DNA from: Bradyrhizobium sp. 186
Lineage (GTDB): Bacteria; Pseudomonadota; Alphaproteobacteria; Rhizobiales; Xanthobacteraceae
NCBI RefSeq assembly: GCF_023101685.1
Contig: NZ_CP082164.1
Coordinates: forward strand, 1,116,001-1,180,000
Length of the DNA: 64,000 bases
Reading direction: 5' to 3'
Positions within the stretch are counted from its first letter, which is position 1, and each line of letters begins with the position of its first letter. Positions 53,279 to 62,525 of the stretch are shown in pieces. The notes beneath the pieces were generated by a model. The model worked only from the letters and a program-made list of their open reading frames with translations. It did not search any database and was not told the origin of the DNA. Made by a program: the position numbers and the translations under genes.

Positions 53279-56062
53279 ATGACGATCGGGATTACCGGAC
53301 CCGAACGGAAGGTACCAAGGCAAAGTGCCGTGGTCGGGCTCATCATTGCGGCCGTCGTCATTGGGATTTGCCTGATCCTGCTCTGGCTCGCGAGCGACTT
53401 CCTGGTCGACTGGCTGTGGTTTTCCTCGATCGGTTATCTGCAGGTTTTTTGGACGACAATCGGCGCCAAGGCTGCCGTCTTTCTTGCGGTCTGGACCGGA
53501 ACCGCCGTCATACTTTGGTTGAACGGATGGTTCGCACTGCGCTTTGCCCGACGGCGGTCGACACAGCTTGTCGCCGCTCCGGCGTGGAACTTCGCGGGCA
53601 ACGCGCCGCCTGATCTGCTTGCGCTTGTACGCGATCGACTGCCGTGGCCCCGGTTGATCGCAGGCGGGGCAGCTTTGCTCGCTCTGCTTGTCGCCGCCGC
53701 AGAAGTTGGCAACTGGGGCGTCTTCCTGCGGTTTGTCTATCAGGTGCCATATGGCACAGACGATCCGCTCTACAACAAGGACATCGGCTTCTATCTATTC
53801 TCGCTGCCCGCCTACATCCTCATCAAGAACTGGATGATGCTCGCGCTCATTCTGAGCGCGCTCTTCGCCGCGGCGATCTACTGGGTGCACGGCGATATCG
53901 AATACGAGCTTCATCGCCGATCAATGTCGTCGACGGTGATTGCCCACGGCTCGGCGCTGCTCGGTCTTCTCTTCGCGGTGAAGGCCTGGTCCTATGGTCT
54001 CGATCGCTATCTGCTGCTCTACGGTGATAACGGCGTGGTCGTCGGCGCAAGCTACACCGATGTCCACGTGGGGCTGCCGGCCTTGTGGTTGATGATCGGA
54101 CTTTCGGTCGTCGCGGCGTTCGCCGCGTGGGCAAACTTGCGGGTGCGCACCTACCAGCTTCCTGCAGCCGCGTTCCTGCTGGTCGTGATCGGGTCTTTCG
54201 TGCTGTCCGGCGTGATTCCCGTGCTGTTCCTGCAGTTCTTCGTCAAGCCAAGCGAATTAGAGCTGGAGAGGCCCTATATCGAACGCAACATCGCGCTGAC
54301 CCGGCAGGCATACAATCTCGATCAGATCGCAGCCAAGCCGTTTGCCGCCGAACAGAAGCTTAGCTTCAAGACCCTCGACGCCAACAAGGCGACAATCGAC
54401 AATATCAGGCTTTGGGACTGGCTGCCCTTGTCGGATACCTACGCGCAGCTGCAGGAGATCCGCACCTATTACAAATTCCATCATCTTGACGTTGATCGCT
54501 ACTGGCTCGATGGATCCTACCAAAGCGTAATGCTCTCGGCTCGCGAACTGCGGCCCTCCTTGCTGCCGCCGAATGCCCAGACATGGGTCAACCGCCACGT
54601 GCTGTTTACTCATGGCAATGGCGCGGTGATGAGCCCGGTCACGCGCAAAAGCACGGAGGGGCTACCGCTGCTCTATCTGCGGGATATCCCTCCGGTTGCG
54701 GATGGAGGCCCCAAAATCCACGAGCCGCGCATCTACTACGGCGAACGGAGCGACGACTACGTCATCGTCAAGGGGAGCACGCCGGAGTTCGACTATCCGA
54801 AGGGAAAAGACAATGTCTACGCTGCTTATGACGGTGCGGGCGGCGTTCCGATAGGAGCGATGGTGTGGAGAGGCCTGTTCGCTTACTACTTCAACGACCC
54901 GAACCTACTGCTCTCAAGCTACATCACGACCGACAGCCGGATCATGATCCGGCGCAATATCGGCGAAAGGGTACGAACGATCGCCCCGTTCCTCAGGCTC
55001 GATCACGATCCCTATCTGGTCATCAGCAATGGGCGGATGTTCTGGATGCAGGACGCCTACACGGTGAGTTCCTACTTCCCCTCCGCGCAGCCGGCGCAAG
55101 ACCAAGATATCAACTACATTCGCAATTCAGTGAAGGTCACCATCGATGCCTATAACGGATCCGTCGACTTTTATCTGATGGACACCGCCGATCCGGTTGC
55201 CGCGACCTACCGGCGTATCTTTCCGGACTTGTTCAAGCCATTCTCGGCCATGCCGACGGATCTGCGGAGGCACATTCGCTATCCGGAGGACCTGTTCCTG
55301 ATTCAGGCGCAGCTCTATCAGAGCTATCACATGGAAACCGCCGACGTTTTCTATAACCGCGAGGATCTCTGGCAGTTTCCGCGCCAGCCGGGCGGCGGCG
55401 GCGTTGCAACGATGGCCCCGTATTACATCATCATGCGGCTGCCCGGCGAGCCGCAGGCCGAGTTCTTCCTCATGCTTCCCATGGTGCCCAGCCGCCGCGA
55501 CAATATGATCGCTTGGCTCGCCGCGCGTTGCGACGCGCCCGACTACGGCAAGCTGATTGTCTACGAGTTTCCCAAGGAGAAGCTCGTCTACGGGCCGTTC
55601 CAGATCGAAGCGCGGATCAATCAGAGCACCGAGATATCGCAACAGATCACGCTGTGGAATCAGATGGGCTCAAGGGTGATACGCGGTGCGAACCTGCTTG
55701 TGATCCCAATCGAGAACTCGATCCTCTATGTAACGCCGCTCTATTTGCGAGCGGAGCACGGACACCTGCCGGAGCTGAAACGCGTGATCGCAGCCTACGG
55801 TGAGCATGTGGTGATGAAGGAGACGCTCGACGAGGCCTTGTCAGCACTGTTCATCGAGCCTGGCGCGGTGCGACCGGTCTCGAGCACGAAGGAGGAAATG
55901 CCTGTCACACGCCCGTCGGCAAGTCAGGCACGGGAGGCGCTCGACCGCTACAATCAGGCCGTTGAACGATTGAAGTCCGGCGACTGGAAAGCCTTTGGCA
56001 CGCAGTTCGACGCAATGCGCGAGCTCCTGGAGGAAATGAACCGTCACTCCGCCGACCACTAG
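53279..56062 (+). CDS. UPF0182 family large membrane protein
   Basis: A 927-aa protein with about seven helices in the first 320 residues (VVGLIIAAVVIGICLILLWLASDFLVDWLWFSSIGYLQVFW at the start), then a large extracytoplasmic domain with the UPF0182/COG1615 patterns NIRLWDWLPLSDTYAQLQEIRTYYKFHHLDVDRYWLDG, EPRIYYGERSDDYVIV and QVRIDAY-like VKVTIDAYNGSVDFYLMD. Function is not established. The ATG at 53279 precedes the first helix and suits family length. No partner gene is adjacent. Confidence 0.9.
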   Translation: MTIGITGPERKVPRQSAVVGLIIAAVVIGICLILLWLASDFLVDWLWFSSIGYLQVFWTTIGAKAAVFLAVWTGTAVILWLNGWFALRFARRRSTQLVAAPAWNFAGNAPPDLLALVRDRLPWPRLIAGGAALLALLVAAAEVGNWGVFLRFVYQVPYGTDDPLYNKDIGFYLFSLPAYILIKNWMMLALILSALFAAAIYWVHGDIEYELHRRSMSSTVIAHGSALLGLLFAVKAWSYGLDRYLLLYGDNGVVVGASYTDVHVGLPALWLMIGLSVVAAFAAWANLRVRTYQLPAAAFLLVVIGSFVLSGVIPVLFLQFFVKPSELELERPYIERNIALTRQAYNLDQIAAKPFAAEQKLSFKTLDANKATIDNIRLWDWLPLSDTYAQLQEIRTYYKFHHLDVDRYWLDGSYQSVMLSARELRPSLLPPNAQTWVNRHVLFTHGNGAVMSPVTRKSTEGLPLLYLRDIPPVADGGPKIHEPRIYYGERSDDYVIVKGSTPEFDYPKGKDNVYAAYDGAGGVPIGAMVWRGLFAYYFNDPNLLLSSYITTDSRIMIRRNIGERVRTIAPFLRLDHDPYLVISNGRMFWMQDAYTVSSYFPSAQPAQDQDINYIRNSVKVTIDAYNGSVDFYLMDTADPVAATYRRIFPDLFKPFSAMPTDLRRHIRYPEDLFLIQAQLYQSYHMETADVFYNREDLWQFPRQPGGGGVATMAPYYIIMRLPGEPQAEFFLMLPMVPSRRDNMIAWLAARCDAPDYGKLIVYEFPKEKLVYGPFQIEARINQSTEISQQITLWNQMGSRVIRGANLLVIPIENSILYVTPLYLRAEHGHLPELKRVIAAYGEHVVMKETLDEALSALFIEPGAVRPVSSTKEEMPVTRPSASQAREALDRYNQAVERLKSGDWKAFGTQFDAMRELLEEMNRHSADH

Positions 56063-56188
56063 GGCCTCAACGTCTTAAGTTTAGCCCTGCCTCCAACCCG
56101 CAGTTACGGTGACTGTGCACTTAACTTTTATGCTTTGGATGTCGTGCGGGCATTTACGAGATATTCGGTACTCGCGACTGCATCGCTC

Positions 56189-56485
56189 TCATACCGCCTC
56201 GTAAGACGCGATCCTCTTGATCTGTGGTGCGAGCACGTCTTCGGCCGTTTCGAGGTCGAAGCGCGTCTGGATGTTCATCCAGAACGCTGTGCCGGTCTTG
56301 AAGAACTTGCCGAGCCGCAGCGCAGTGTCGGCCCTGATTGGCTTTTCTTCGCGCGCAATGCGCTCGATCCGGGTGCGCGGCACGTTGAGAGCGGCCGCGA
56401 CCGCATAGGGCGTCAGCTTGAGCGGAACGAGAAATTCTTCACGCAGGATTTCGCCGGGATGAATCGGCGGGAGTTTCCTTGCCAT
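56189..56485 (-). CDS. higA: HigA-type antitoxin-like regulator (orphan)
   Basis: A 98-aa XRE-family protein: LPPIHPGEILREEFLVPLKLTPYAVAAALNVPRTRIERIAREEKPIRADTALRLGKFFKTGTAFWMNIQTRFDLE, the full HigA/VapI signature. HigA normally follows higB, which would lie upstream at 56486-56660. No RelE-like frame is there, so the toxin appears lost. Start at 56485; a longer frame to 56542 is possible. Confidence 0.85.
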   Translation of the reverse strand: MARKLPPIHPGEILREEFLVPLKLTPYAVAAALNVPRTRIERIAREEKPIRADTALRLGKFFKTGTAFWMNIQTRFDLETAEDVLAPQIKRIASYEAV

Positions 56486-56675
56486 TTGCGGACTCGTTGT
56501 GGGCGGCCACAAGCGGCCGATCTGATTGATGATGGTCCGCAATCTCGGCGTCTTAGGGGCGGCACTGGCGGTTTTCGCTGTGTCAGAATAGGCTTGATTC
56601 CCCTGACAGCTCTTGGTTGCTCTTTAGCTGGCCCAACATTAGCTTGCTTTTGGTAAATCGAACGGGGTAGCCACA

Positions 56676-58414
56676 TTGCAACAACAGAATATTCCTATCG
56701 CAACACTCGTTGATATGTACAAGCGAGGTGAGTTGCGCCTGCCAGAAATCCAGCGCCACTACGTGTGGCGAGCCACACGCGTCCGCGATCTATTTGACTC
56801 ACTTTATCGCGGCTACCCCTCCGGCTCGATTCTCGTCTGGGAGACCGACGAACCAGTGCCGACTCGCGATTTTGCGATCACATAGGATACCACGGCGTTC
56901 GCGGGACGAAAGCTGCTCCTCGATGGTCAACAACGCCTCACATCTTTGACCGCCGTTCTTAACGGTGAGCAAGTCGGCGTTCGTGGCCGGAAGCGACCGA
57001 TCGATATTCTATTCAATCTTGACCATCCGGACGGGCCTCCCGGCGACGCTCTCGAAGTTGAAGGCGATGACGAGAGCCCGCTAACGCCTGATGACGAGCT
57101 TGAGGACGATGCAGACGATGCTGCGGAAGAAGATAATTCCGCTTCTGCGCTTGCCGAGAGGTTCAACCGCCGGACATTCGTTGTTGCCAGTAGAGCACTT
57201 GCAGCTCTTCCTAACTGGGTTTCCGTAAGTGCGATCTTTAAATCATCAAACACCAATACGTTCTTGAGACAGGCGGGGGTTATGTCGTTCGATGATCCGC
57301 GAGTCCAGAAAGATAGCGATCGGCTCAATCGTCTAAAGGGCATCGCGAAGTATCATTACGTCGTGCACGTGCTCGAACGAAGCATGAGCTATGAGGAAGT
57401 TACCGAAATCTTTGTTCGCGTGAATTCGCTTGGTGCAAAACTGCGTTCTTCCGATCTGGCGCTTGCGCAGATCACGTCACGTTGGCCAAATCTTCTCAAA
57501 GAGCTCGAAGCTTTTCAGGACGAATGTGAGAAAAAGAGCAATTTCACTATTGATCTTGGTCAACTTGTTCGAGCGATTGTCGTGTTCGCGACCCGCCAGT
57601 GCCTTTTTCGAGCTGTGGGCTCCACACCGGTCGAGCAGTTGAAGCAGGGCTGGATTGAAGCGAAGAATGGGTTGAGCTTTGCAATCAATTTCCTGAAAGC
57701 TAATGCCGGTATTGAGGACGAAAGTCTGTTATCCTCGCCAATGTTCTTGCACGCGATTGCAGCGATCAGTCATGTTCGTGACAACAGGATCGATAAGGAC
57801 GAACAGTCAGCGCTCTTGCGTTGGCTGCTGGTCGCCAATGCCCGCGGTCGCTTCTCGCGGGGTTCGACCGAAACGTTGCTTAACGAGGATCTTAAGATAA
57901 TCTTTGGTGGTGGGCGGATTGGTGAGCTTCTCGATATTCTGAAACGACAGTTCGGGCGTCTTGATATCGAGGCCGGCGACCTTTCAGGAAGGGGAGCAAA
58001 TAGTCCCCTCTTCTCCCTCGCTTACCTAGCTTTGAAGAGTGAAGGGCCAAGGATTGGTTTAGTGGCCTGGGTCTGTCTCTGACTCATCAAGGTCGGCTCC
58101 ATTTCATCCAATGGCATCACATTTATCCAAAAGCACTGCTACGTGAGCATAATTTTGAGACGGGCGAGATCAACGAAATCGCTAACATGGCCTTCATTAC
58201 GGGGCAGACCAACCGACGGCTAGGTAGGAAGCCGCCATCGGATTATTTAGTCGAAATAGTTCAGAAGCAAGGCGTGGATGCTTTGCACTCTCAAAAGGTT
58301 CCGATCGATGTCGCAAGTCTTATTGTGCCCAACTATCGTCAGTTTCTGTCAGTCCGACGTGAGGCTCTAGCAAAATGCATGAATGCTTTCATTGATCGAA
58401 AGGCAGGCTTGTAG
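56676..58414 (+). pseudogene. Decayed DUF262 / HNH-type (GmrSD-like) gene
   Basis: The frame from 56676 encodes the DUF262 start (IPIATLVDMYKRGELRLPEIQRHYVW, SLYRGYPSGSILVWE). It stops at a TAG at 56883-56885, yet continues in frame with KLLLDGQQRLTSLTAVLNGE, the hallmark DUF262 motif, to about 58040. There a shift of one base is needed to read on as DWFSGLGLSLTHQG, the HNH-like QWHHIYPKALL and NMAFITGQTNRR to the stop at 58414. Family members include GmrSD-type restriction of modified phage DNA. Lower GC than neighbours. Two lesions make it inactive unless suppressed. Confidence 0.75.
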
Positions 58415-58958
58415 TGTGGGCCGAACCCCCTGCAGCTTGGGGTGCGTTGCGCGAAACACCGCAAAATTAAGGTCAATCCTTCACCGCGAAAATATTCCAC
58501 TTTACCGAAATGCGGATTTGTCGTATGTGTCGGCCATCCCAGCCCACCAAAGGGGCGGTCGTACGTCGTCATGAACGCGGGCTGGGTTGCGGTGGACGCG
58601 GGCGGCGTCAAGGCGGAATCGAGCGTGCAGGGCGAGATGAACCTCGTGAGTGCGTTACGAGCCGCGATCGACGGACGGCGCTCATGCCCTGCGAAGCCTC
58701 TCGGCGAAGCAGGGTTGCCTGCGTACGGCGAAACCGTGTGGTCCTTGCTGCAAGGTCCTTTTCGGCTATCCAAAGAACGGATAAAACGCAACAAAGCCAA
58801 TGGGTTGGCTGACGTAGACCGATCAAGATAAAGGCCCGCCCGGACCAGGCGGGCCCTAATAGGCCCCAAGTTTCACTATGAAGGTCATAGTTCATCGATC
58901 TCGGCCAATACGCCTATGACCTCTTGCCGCTGTTGCTCCTCGCGTTCATGGACACGCT
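58415..58958. repeat. Repeat-derived gene-free region
   Basis: 540 bp without a credible gene. The stretch at about 58690-58745 (GCGTACGGCGAAACCGTGTG) recalls a dispersed Bradyrhizobium repeat, from memory. A GGCCCGCC / GGCGGGCC hairpin lies at 58832-58856 with only a weak T-run on the minus side. Confidence 0.4.
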
Positions 58959-59153
58959 CTAGCGCAGATCGGTCAGCGCTGCGTGTAGGTCACTATCTGC
59001 GCGTCGGCCGCTTTTCTTGTCGGGGTCGTGCTTCTGCAGCACACCACGCTGCACCAGTTCGTAGAACAGGAACCGCGCGTTCGTCGGCAGGCCATCCTCG
59101 CCTGCGGCCTCATGCTCTTTTAGTAGGTCGAACACAACCCTTGCGCAGTGCAC
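58959..59153 (-). pseudogene. Truncated conserved hypothetical (N-terminal part)
   Basis: A 64-codon frame beginning at a GTG: VVFDLLKEHEAAGEDGLPTNARFLFYELVQRG and ending DLHAALTDLR-stop. The strongly structured sequence reads like the N-terminus of a longer protein cut short at 58959. An upstream ATG at about 59184 (MKLFDPKTKIGAL) is in another frame and may be the original start. Likely a remnant. Confidence 0.5.
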
Positions 59154-59180
59154 CGATCTTCGTTTTGGGGTCGAAAAGCT

Positions 59181-59468
59181 TCATGATGGAGTAAGACAGC
59201 GGCCGCGCCCCTTGCCTCTGCGACGGCGCGGATCATATGCGTTAACCTCGCGCTGCCAGCGGGCAACCTCGCTCGCAAGCCACACCCGCCGGTTCTGCGA
59301 AATGAAAGTGCCACGAGGAAATTTGCCCTCCCGCATCAGCCTGAAAAGCGTTGCTCGCGAAATCGGGACGAGCTTCAAAAGCTCCGCCTCTGCCAACATA
59401 CGCTGAGGTTCGGATTTCTCGTCGGTCGCATCGCCGGGCTCGGCTCCTGGCCGCGCTGCTGCAATCAT
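59181..59468 (-). CDS. AlpA-type excisionase / phage regulator
   Basis: A 95-aa protein with the MerR-like AlpA helix-turn-helix: MLAEAELLKLVPISRATLFRLMREGKFPRGTFISQNRRVWLASEVARWQREV, then an Arg-rich tail. ATG at 59468 is preceded by GGGAG at 8 bases; two further ATGs at 59483 and 59486 are alternatives. AlpA proteins control or assist excision of integrative elements, so this marks a mobile module, though no integrase is in the window. Confidence 0.8.
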   Translation of the reverse strand: MIAAARPGAEPGDATDEKSEPQRMLAEAELLKLVPISRATLFRLMREGKFPRGTFISQNRRVWLASEVARWQREVNAYDPRRRRGKGRGRCLTPS

Positions 59469-60181
59469 CACGCAAACTCCCATCATTGATCTTGCTTCGA
59501 CTTCTCGGTCTTCGCCATTGCGGCGAGGATCGTGCCACCTTCGCGACCTTCGCCTGCAGCACGCCAACATTGTCGGCGTCATCTGCCTTCACCATCTCTC
59601 GCAGCGTGCGCGTCGACTTGTCCGTAAGATCAGCGACGATGATCCGTGCGCTATTCCGCGCAAGAGTATGGCCTTCCCTTTCCCCGGAAGTGATGCGCCG
59701 GGGTCTATCGTCAATGTCTACCGTTTGGTGGTGCCGCCCGCTGAGACGAAGCTGCGAGCAGTGACGCCGTGGCACCGGCTGATGCTGGCTGCAATCGCCC
59801 TTCAACCCATAAATTCTCAATCTGCTTCGCCAGCACAGTCAATATGTCCGCTCAAAAAAAAGCCGACAGAGGAACTTGCAGCCAGTGCCAACAGCGGTGC
59901 CGCATGACGAAGAATTTGAAAAGCTTCGATTTACGCAATTGGCCAACATAGATCGCAGTTTACGCATGACACGCGCAAAAATCTGAGCCACCTTTACGAC
60001 ATGGGGCTGCATGAACTCGCGCCGCGCGCTCATCATGAGAGGTTCGCCATCGTGCCCACATCATCGCATGCTGTTCACGACCCCGCGCGGTCATGCCTGA
60101 TCGGCTTCCCGTTGCCACCACGCGCGGTCCGGCGATCATTTCCCTATTCGCCGGGCCGTGCCGAACGCAAAGGGAAGCCCG
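59469..60181. other. Eroded region, no intact gene
   Basis: About 710 bp. On the minus strand pieces such as LTVLAKQIENLWVEGRLQPA and a separate frame with TLTIDPGASLPGKGKA look like parts of one former gene, now split by stops and shifts. No ribosome binding site or intact frame was found. Confidence 0.35.
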
Positions 60182-60343
60182 ATGGCAAAATCAGCCGCTG
60201 CGACGAATGACTTTGATGTCAAAATAGCATGGAAGGTCCTCAGCAAGATCGAGAAGGCCGATCTCGCCTCGTTGAGTGATCCGCCGCTCCGGTGCGCGAC
60301 CACCGTGAGCGCGATGGGAGCAGCCAGCGCGCCCGTCCAATAG
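60182..60343 (+). CDS. Small hypothetical protein (53 aa)
   Basis: ATG at 60182 after AAAGGGAAG encodes MAKSAAATNDFDVKIAWKVLSKIEKADLASLSD and ends at 60343. It is the first of a run of plus-strand genes leading to the initiator-like gene. A further frame from GTG 60357 to 60632 may be another small gene overlapping the initiator start. Functions unknown. Confidence 0.4.
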   Translation: MAKSAAATNDFDVKIAWKVLSKIEKADLASLSDPPLRCATTVSAMGAASAPVQ

Positions 60344-60561
60344 CGGAGCGCGCGCCGTGAGCAACGCAGTCGTTGCAATCGACAGTGCAAAGGCGTGGCA
60401 GGATTACATCGGCAGGATCAGTGCCGCCGACGCTCGTTCCTGTCCGAACATCGCTGTCTCCGCCAGCCTCGCACGCACCATCCTAAAGAAAACCCGCGCT
60501 GCGGTCCGCCACCGCGCGCGGGCACTTCCTTCAATTCGTCAACCATCGATGGAGATCGAAA

Positions 60562-61449
60562 ATGGCCGACATCGGCAAAGCTATCGCGCGCCCCGACGGC
60601 GCGCAAGCCCATCACAGCGAAATTGCCCGTAGGTCTTTCGCGAGTTTCAAGTTCGATTGGATGAGCGCTCTGGCTGCTGATCCTCGTCTCGATGCGCGCG
60701 CCAAAGTGATCGGTAACTGCATTCTTAGCCACATCAATCAGCACTCCGGCGAGGCGATCCTTTCCGATCGTTCGATCAGCGATGAGACCGCAATTCCCGA
60801 ACGCGGGATAATTAGGGGGCGCGGACCACTTCGGAAACATGGTTGGGTCGATTGGAGACGCACTGGCGGCGCGAATGTCTACCGCGTGAGGAGCGATCAC
60901 ATAGTGGCGATGAACGACCGATTAGCTCGCCTCAAATCGCAGCGGAATGCCGATACCAAGAGCCGCAAGGGGGCACGTCGCGTTGCGCCATCCGTGGCGG
61001 AACGGGACTATCGCAACGATATGCCACCCGTGGCGGAACGGAAAAACAATCAACCATCCCAGATCGGTCAATCCCAGCATTGCGATCCGTCACCCGTGGC
61101 GGAACACGTTCAGCCACCGGTGGCCGACAAACACCTTAATGGAACACCTAGTTCAACACCTATCATTCCGCCTCGCTTCGTTCGGCGGCCGCTTCGCGGC
61201 ATTGGTCTTGAAGAAGGCGAAGAAACAGCGACGACAATTGATCAGTGGTTGGCGAGTACAACTATCGAGCACAGGGCTGCCGAATTGATGCCGTGCGCAC
61301 ACCGTCTCGGCCTCTCACGCGATCAAACTCGTGCTCTAGCGGATGAATTCGCTCGACATTGTCGCGCTACAAATAAAAGGAGCAATCAGTGGCCCGTTCT
61401 GTGTCGCAGATGGCTTCGAACTCACACTCCGAAAGCCGCCCGGAGTTAA
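60562..61449 (+). CDS. Replication-initiator-like winged-helix protein
   Basis: A 295-aa protein. The N-terminal winged helix at about 28-112 (FDWMSALAADPRLDARAKVIGNCILSHINQHSGEAILSDRSISDETAIPERGI ... GGANVYRV) resembles phage O-type and plasmid helix-turn-helix initiators. A flexible middle of about 115-205 holds four PVAE(R/H)-like repeats. The C-terminal helical part is basic (LGLSRDQTRALADEFARHC). The DNA for the repeats forms iteron-like copies inside the gene, as the lambda origin lies inside gene O. RBS GGAGATCG precedes the ATG. Confidence 0.6.
   Translation: MADIGKAIARPDGAQAHHSEIARRSFASFKFDWMSALAADPRLDARAKVIGNCILSHINQHSGEAILSDRSISDETAIPERGIIRGRGPLRKHGWVDWRRTGGANVYRVRSDHIVAMNDRLARLKSQRNADTKSRKGARRVAPSVAERDYRNDMPPVAERKNNQPSQIGQSQHCDPSPVAEHVQPPVADKHLNGTPSSTPIIPPRFVRRPLRGIGLEEGEETATTIDQWLASTTIEHRAAELMPCAHRLGLSRDQTRALADEFARHCRATNKRSNQWPVLCRRWLRTHTPKAARS
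60987..61132. repeat. Iteron-like repeats inside initiator-like gene (candidate origin)
   Basis: Four 20-bp copies at 60987, 61023, 61089 and 61113: GCCATCCGTGGCGGAACGGG, GCCACCCGTGGCGGAACGGA, GTCACCCGTGGCGGAACACG and GCCACCGGTGGCCGACAAAC. The first three share CCGTGGCGGAAC exactly. AT-richer DNA lies between copies 2 and 3 and after copy 4. Confidence 0.55.
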
Positions 61450-61514
61450 AAGCTCATCAGCACGTTGTTTCCGCTCCTTACGAAGCTTAGCAGCGTCGAA
61501 GTTCCCGAGCCGCT

Positions 61515-61883
61515 ATGACCGGGCCCGTCCGTATCAATCTGGCTTCGCTTACGCCGGACGACATAGCCAAACTCCGCGAGATGCTGCGTACGCAACCCGG
61601 CCAGCGGCGGCCGGAGACGTTGGCTGCCATTGCCGAGCGGGACCGGCTGATCCGCGCGTTGGCGATAACGTGCTTCGCCGATCTCTGCCGCCACCAACAA
61701 TCGGTGCGTATCCACGATGCGCTTGTGCGCTATGCCGCGACCACGTGGGTGCGGGCGCGGGTCGACGTCGAATGCCGCCACGCCGATCATCGGCGGCGGC
61801 TGCTCTGGCAAATTCTGAAAACGCGCGGCGGCCACGTCCCGGCGGTACGGACTATTGACGATATCTTGGCCGGGTGCGACTAG
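61515..61883 (+). CDS. Hypothetical protein of mobile module (122 aa)
   Basis: A soluble helical basic protein: NLASLTPDDIAKLREMLRTQPGQRRPETLAAIAERDRLIRALA, then ADLCRHQQSVRIHDALVRYAATTWVRARVDVECRH. It follows the initiator-like gene by 65 bases. Family not recognised; a replication or regulation role is possible from context only. Confidence 0.5.
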   Translation: MTGPVRINLASLTPDDIAKLREMLRTQPGQRRPETLAAIAERDRLIRALAITCFADLCRHQQSVRIHDALVRYAATTWVRARVDVECRHADHRRRLLWQILKTRGGHVPAVRTIDDILAGCD

Positions 61884-61946
61884 GCGCTGCGCTCGCTCGT
61901 CAATGTCGATGCTGGCGACGGCCGAAGGCGTGAAGGATTTGCCGTT

Positions 61947-62453
61947 GTGGCGCGCCGCCGCGATGAACGCGGCGCTGGCACAGCCGCACAGCGCGACCGC
62001 GCATTAGGTGCGATCATGCGTGCTGTAGTGAAAGCCGTTGATCGCCCGGCGAGTGATGCTGCGATCGTCCGCGATGCCCCGATGCTGGCCTATGACCGTG
62101 GCCGCCGCGAACTGATGCAGGCGGTTGCGGTCGATGAAGTCAAGACGATCCGCGATCAGGCCGAAGCGTTGCGCCGTTATTGGGCGCAGCGTCACGACAA
62201 AGAGATGGAAGCCGCCTGCTCGGCGATCCGGCTGCGCGCCGATTATGAAATCGGCGTGCGCAGCAAGGCGCTGGAAGGTACATCAGGGCAATATCAGAGC
62301 AAATCGCCACCTAGCGGCGATTTGGGCAAGGAATCCGTTCTCCGGGAAGCCGGGATCGCGCCGCAGCGGGCGCGCGAATTCGAGAAACTGACCGAGATCA
62401 TCACCGAGAAGGATGTTGACCGGCTGTGCCGCGAAGCTCATCAACGCTTTTGA
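61947..62453 (+). CDS. Hypothetical helical protein of mobile module (168 aa)
   Basis: GTG at 61947 or ATG at 62016 starts a charged helical protein. The segment AVAVDEVKTIRDQAEALRRYWAQRHDKEMEAACSAIRLRADYEIG and the later LREAGIAPQRAREFEKLTEI match a pattern I know from integrative-element and phage proteins of alphaproteobacteria (DEVK-IRDKA ... EIR-RAE-R-GE), function unknown. It is in line with the two genes before it. Confidence 0.6.
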   Translation: MARRRDERGAGTAAQRDRALGAIMRAVVKAVDRPASDAAIVRDAPMLAYDRGRRELMQAVAVDEVKTIRDQAEALRRYWAQRHDKEMEAACSAIRLRADYEIGVRSKALEGTSGQYQSKSPPSGDLGKESVLREAGIAPQRAREFEKLTEIITEKDVDRLCREAHQRF

Positions 62454-62525
62454 GACTTTGCAGCAAGCTGGCTGTATTCGTTGCAAACGCGACGAGTTCT
62501 GATCTCTGCGATCAGGAGGTCCGTC

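Noticed and set aside
58510..58831. Several overlapping short plus-strand frames
   Set aside because: They lie in repeat-derived sequence and read like translated repeat, with no ribosome binding site.
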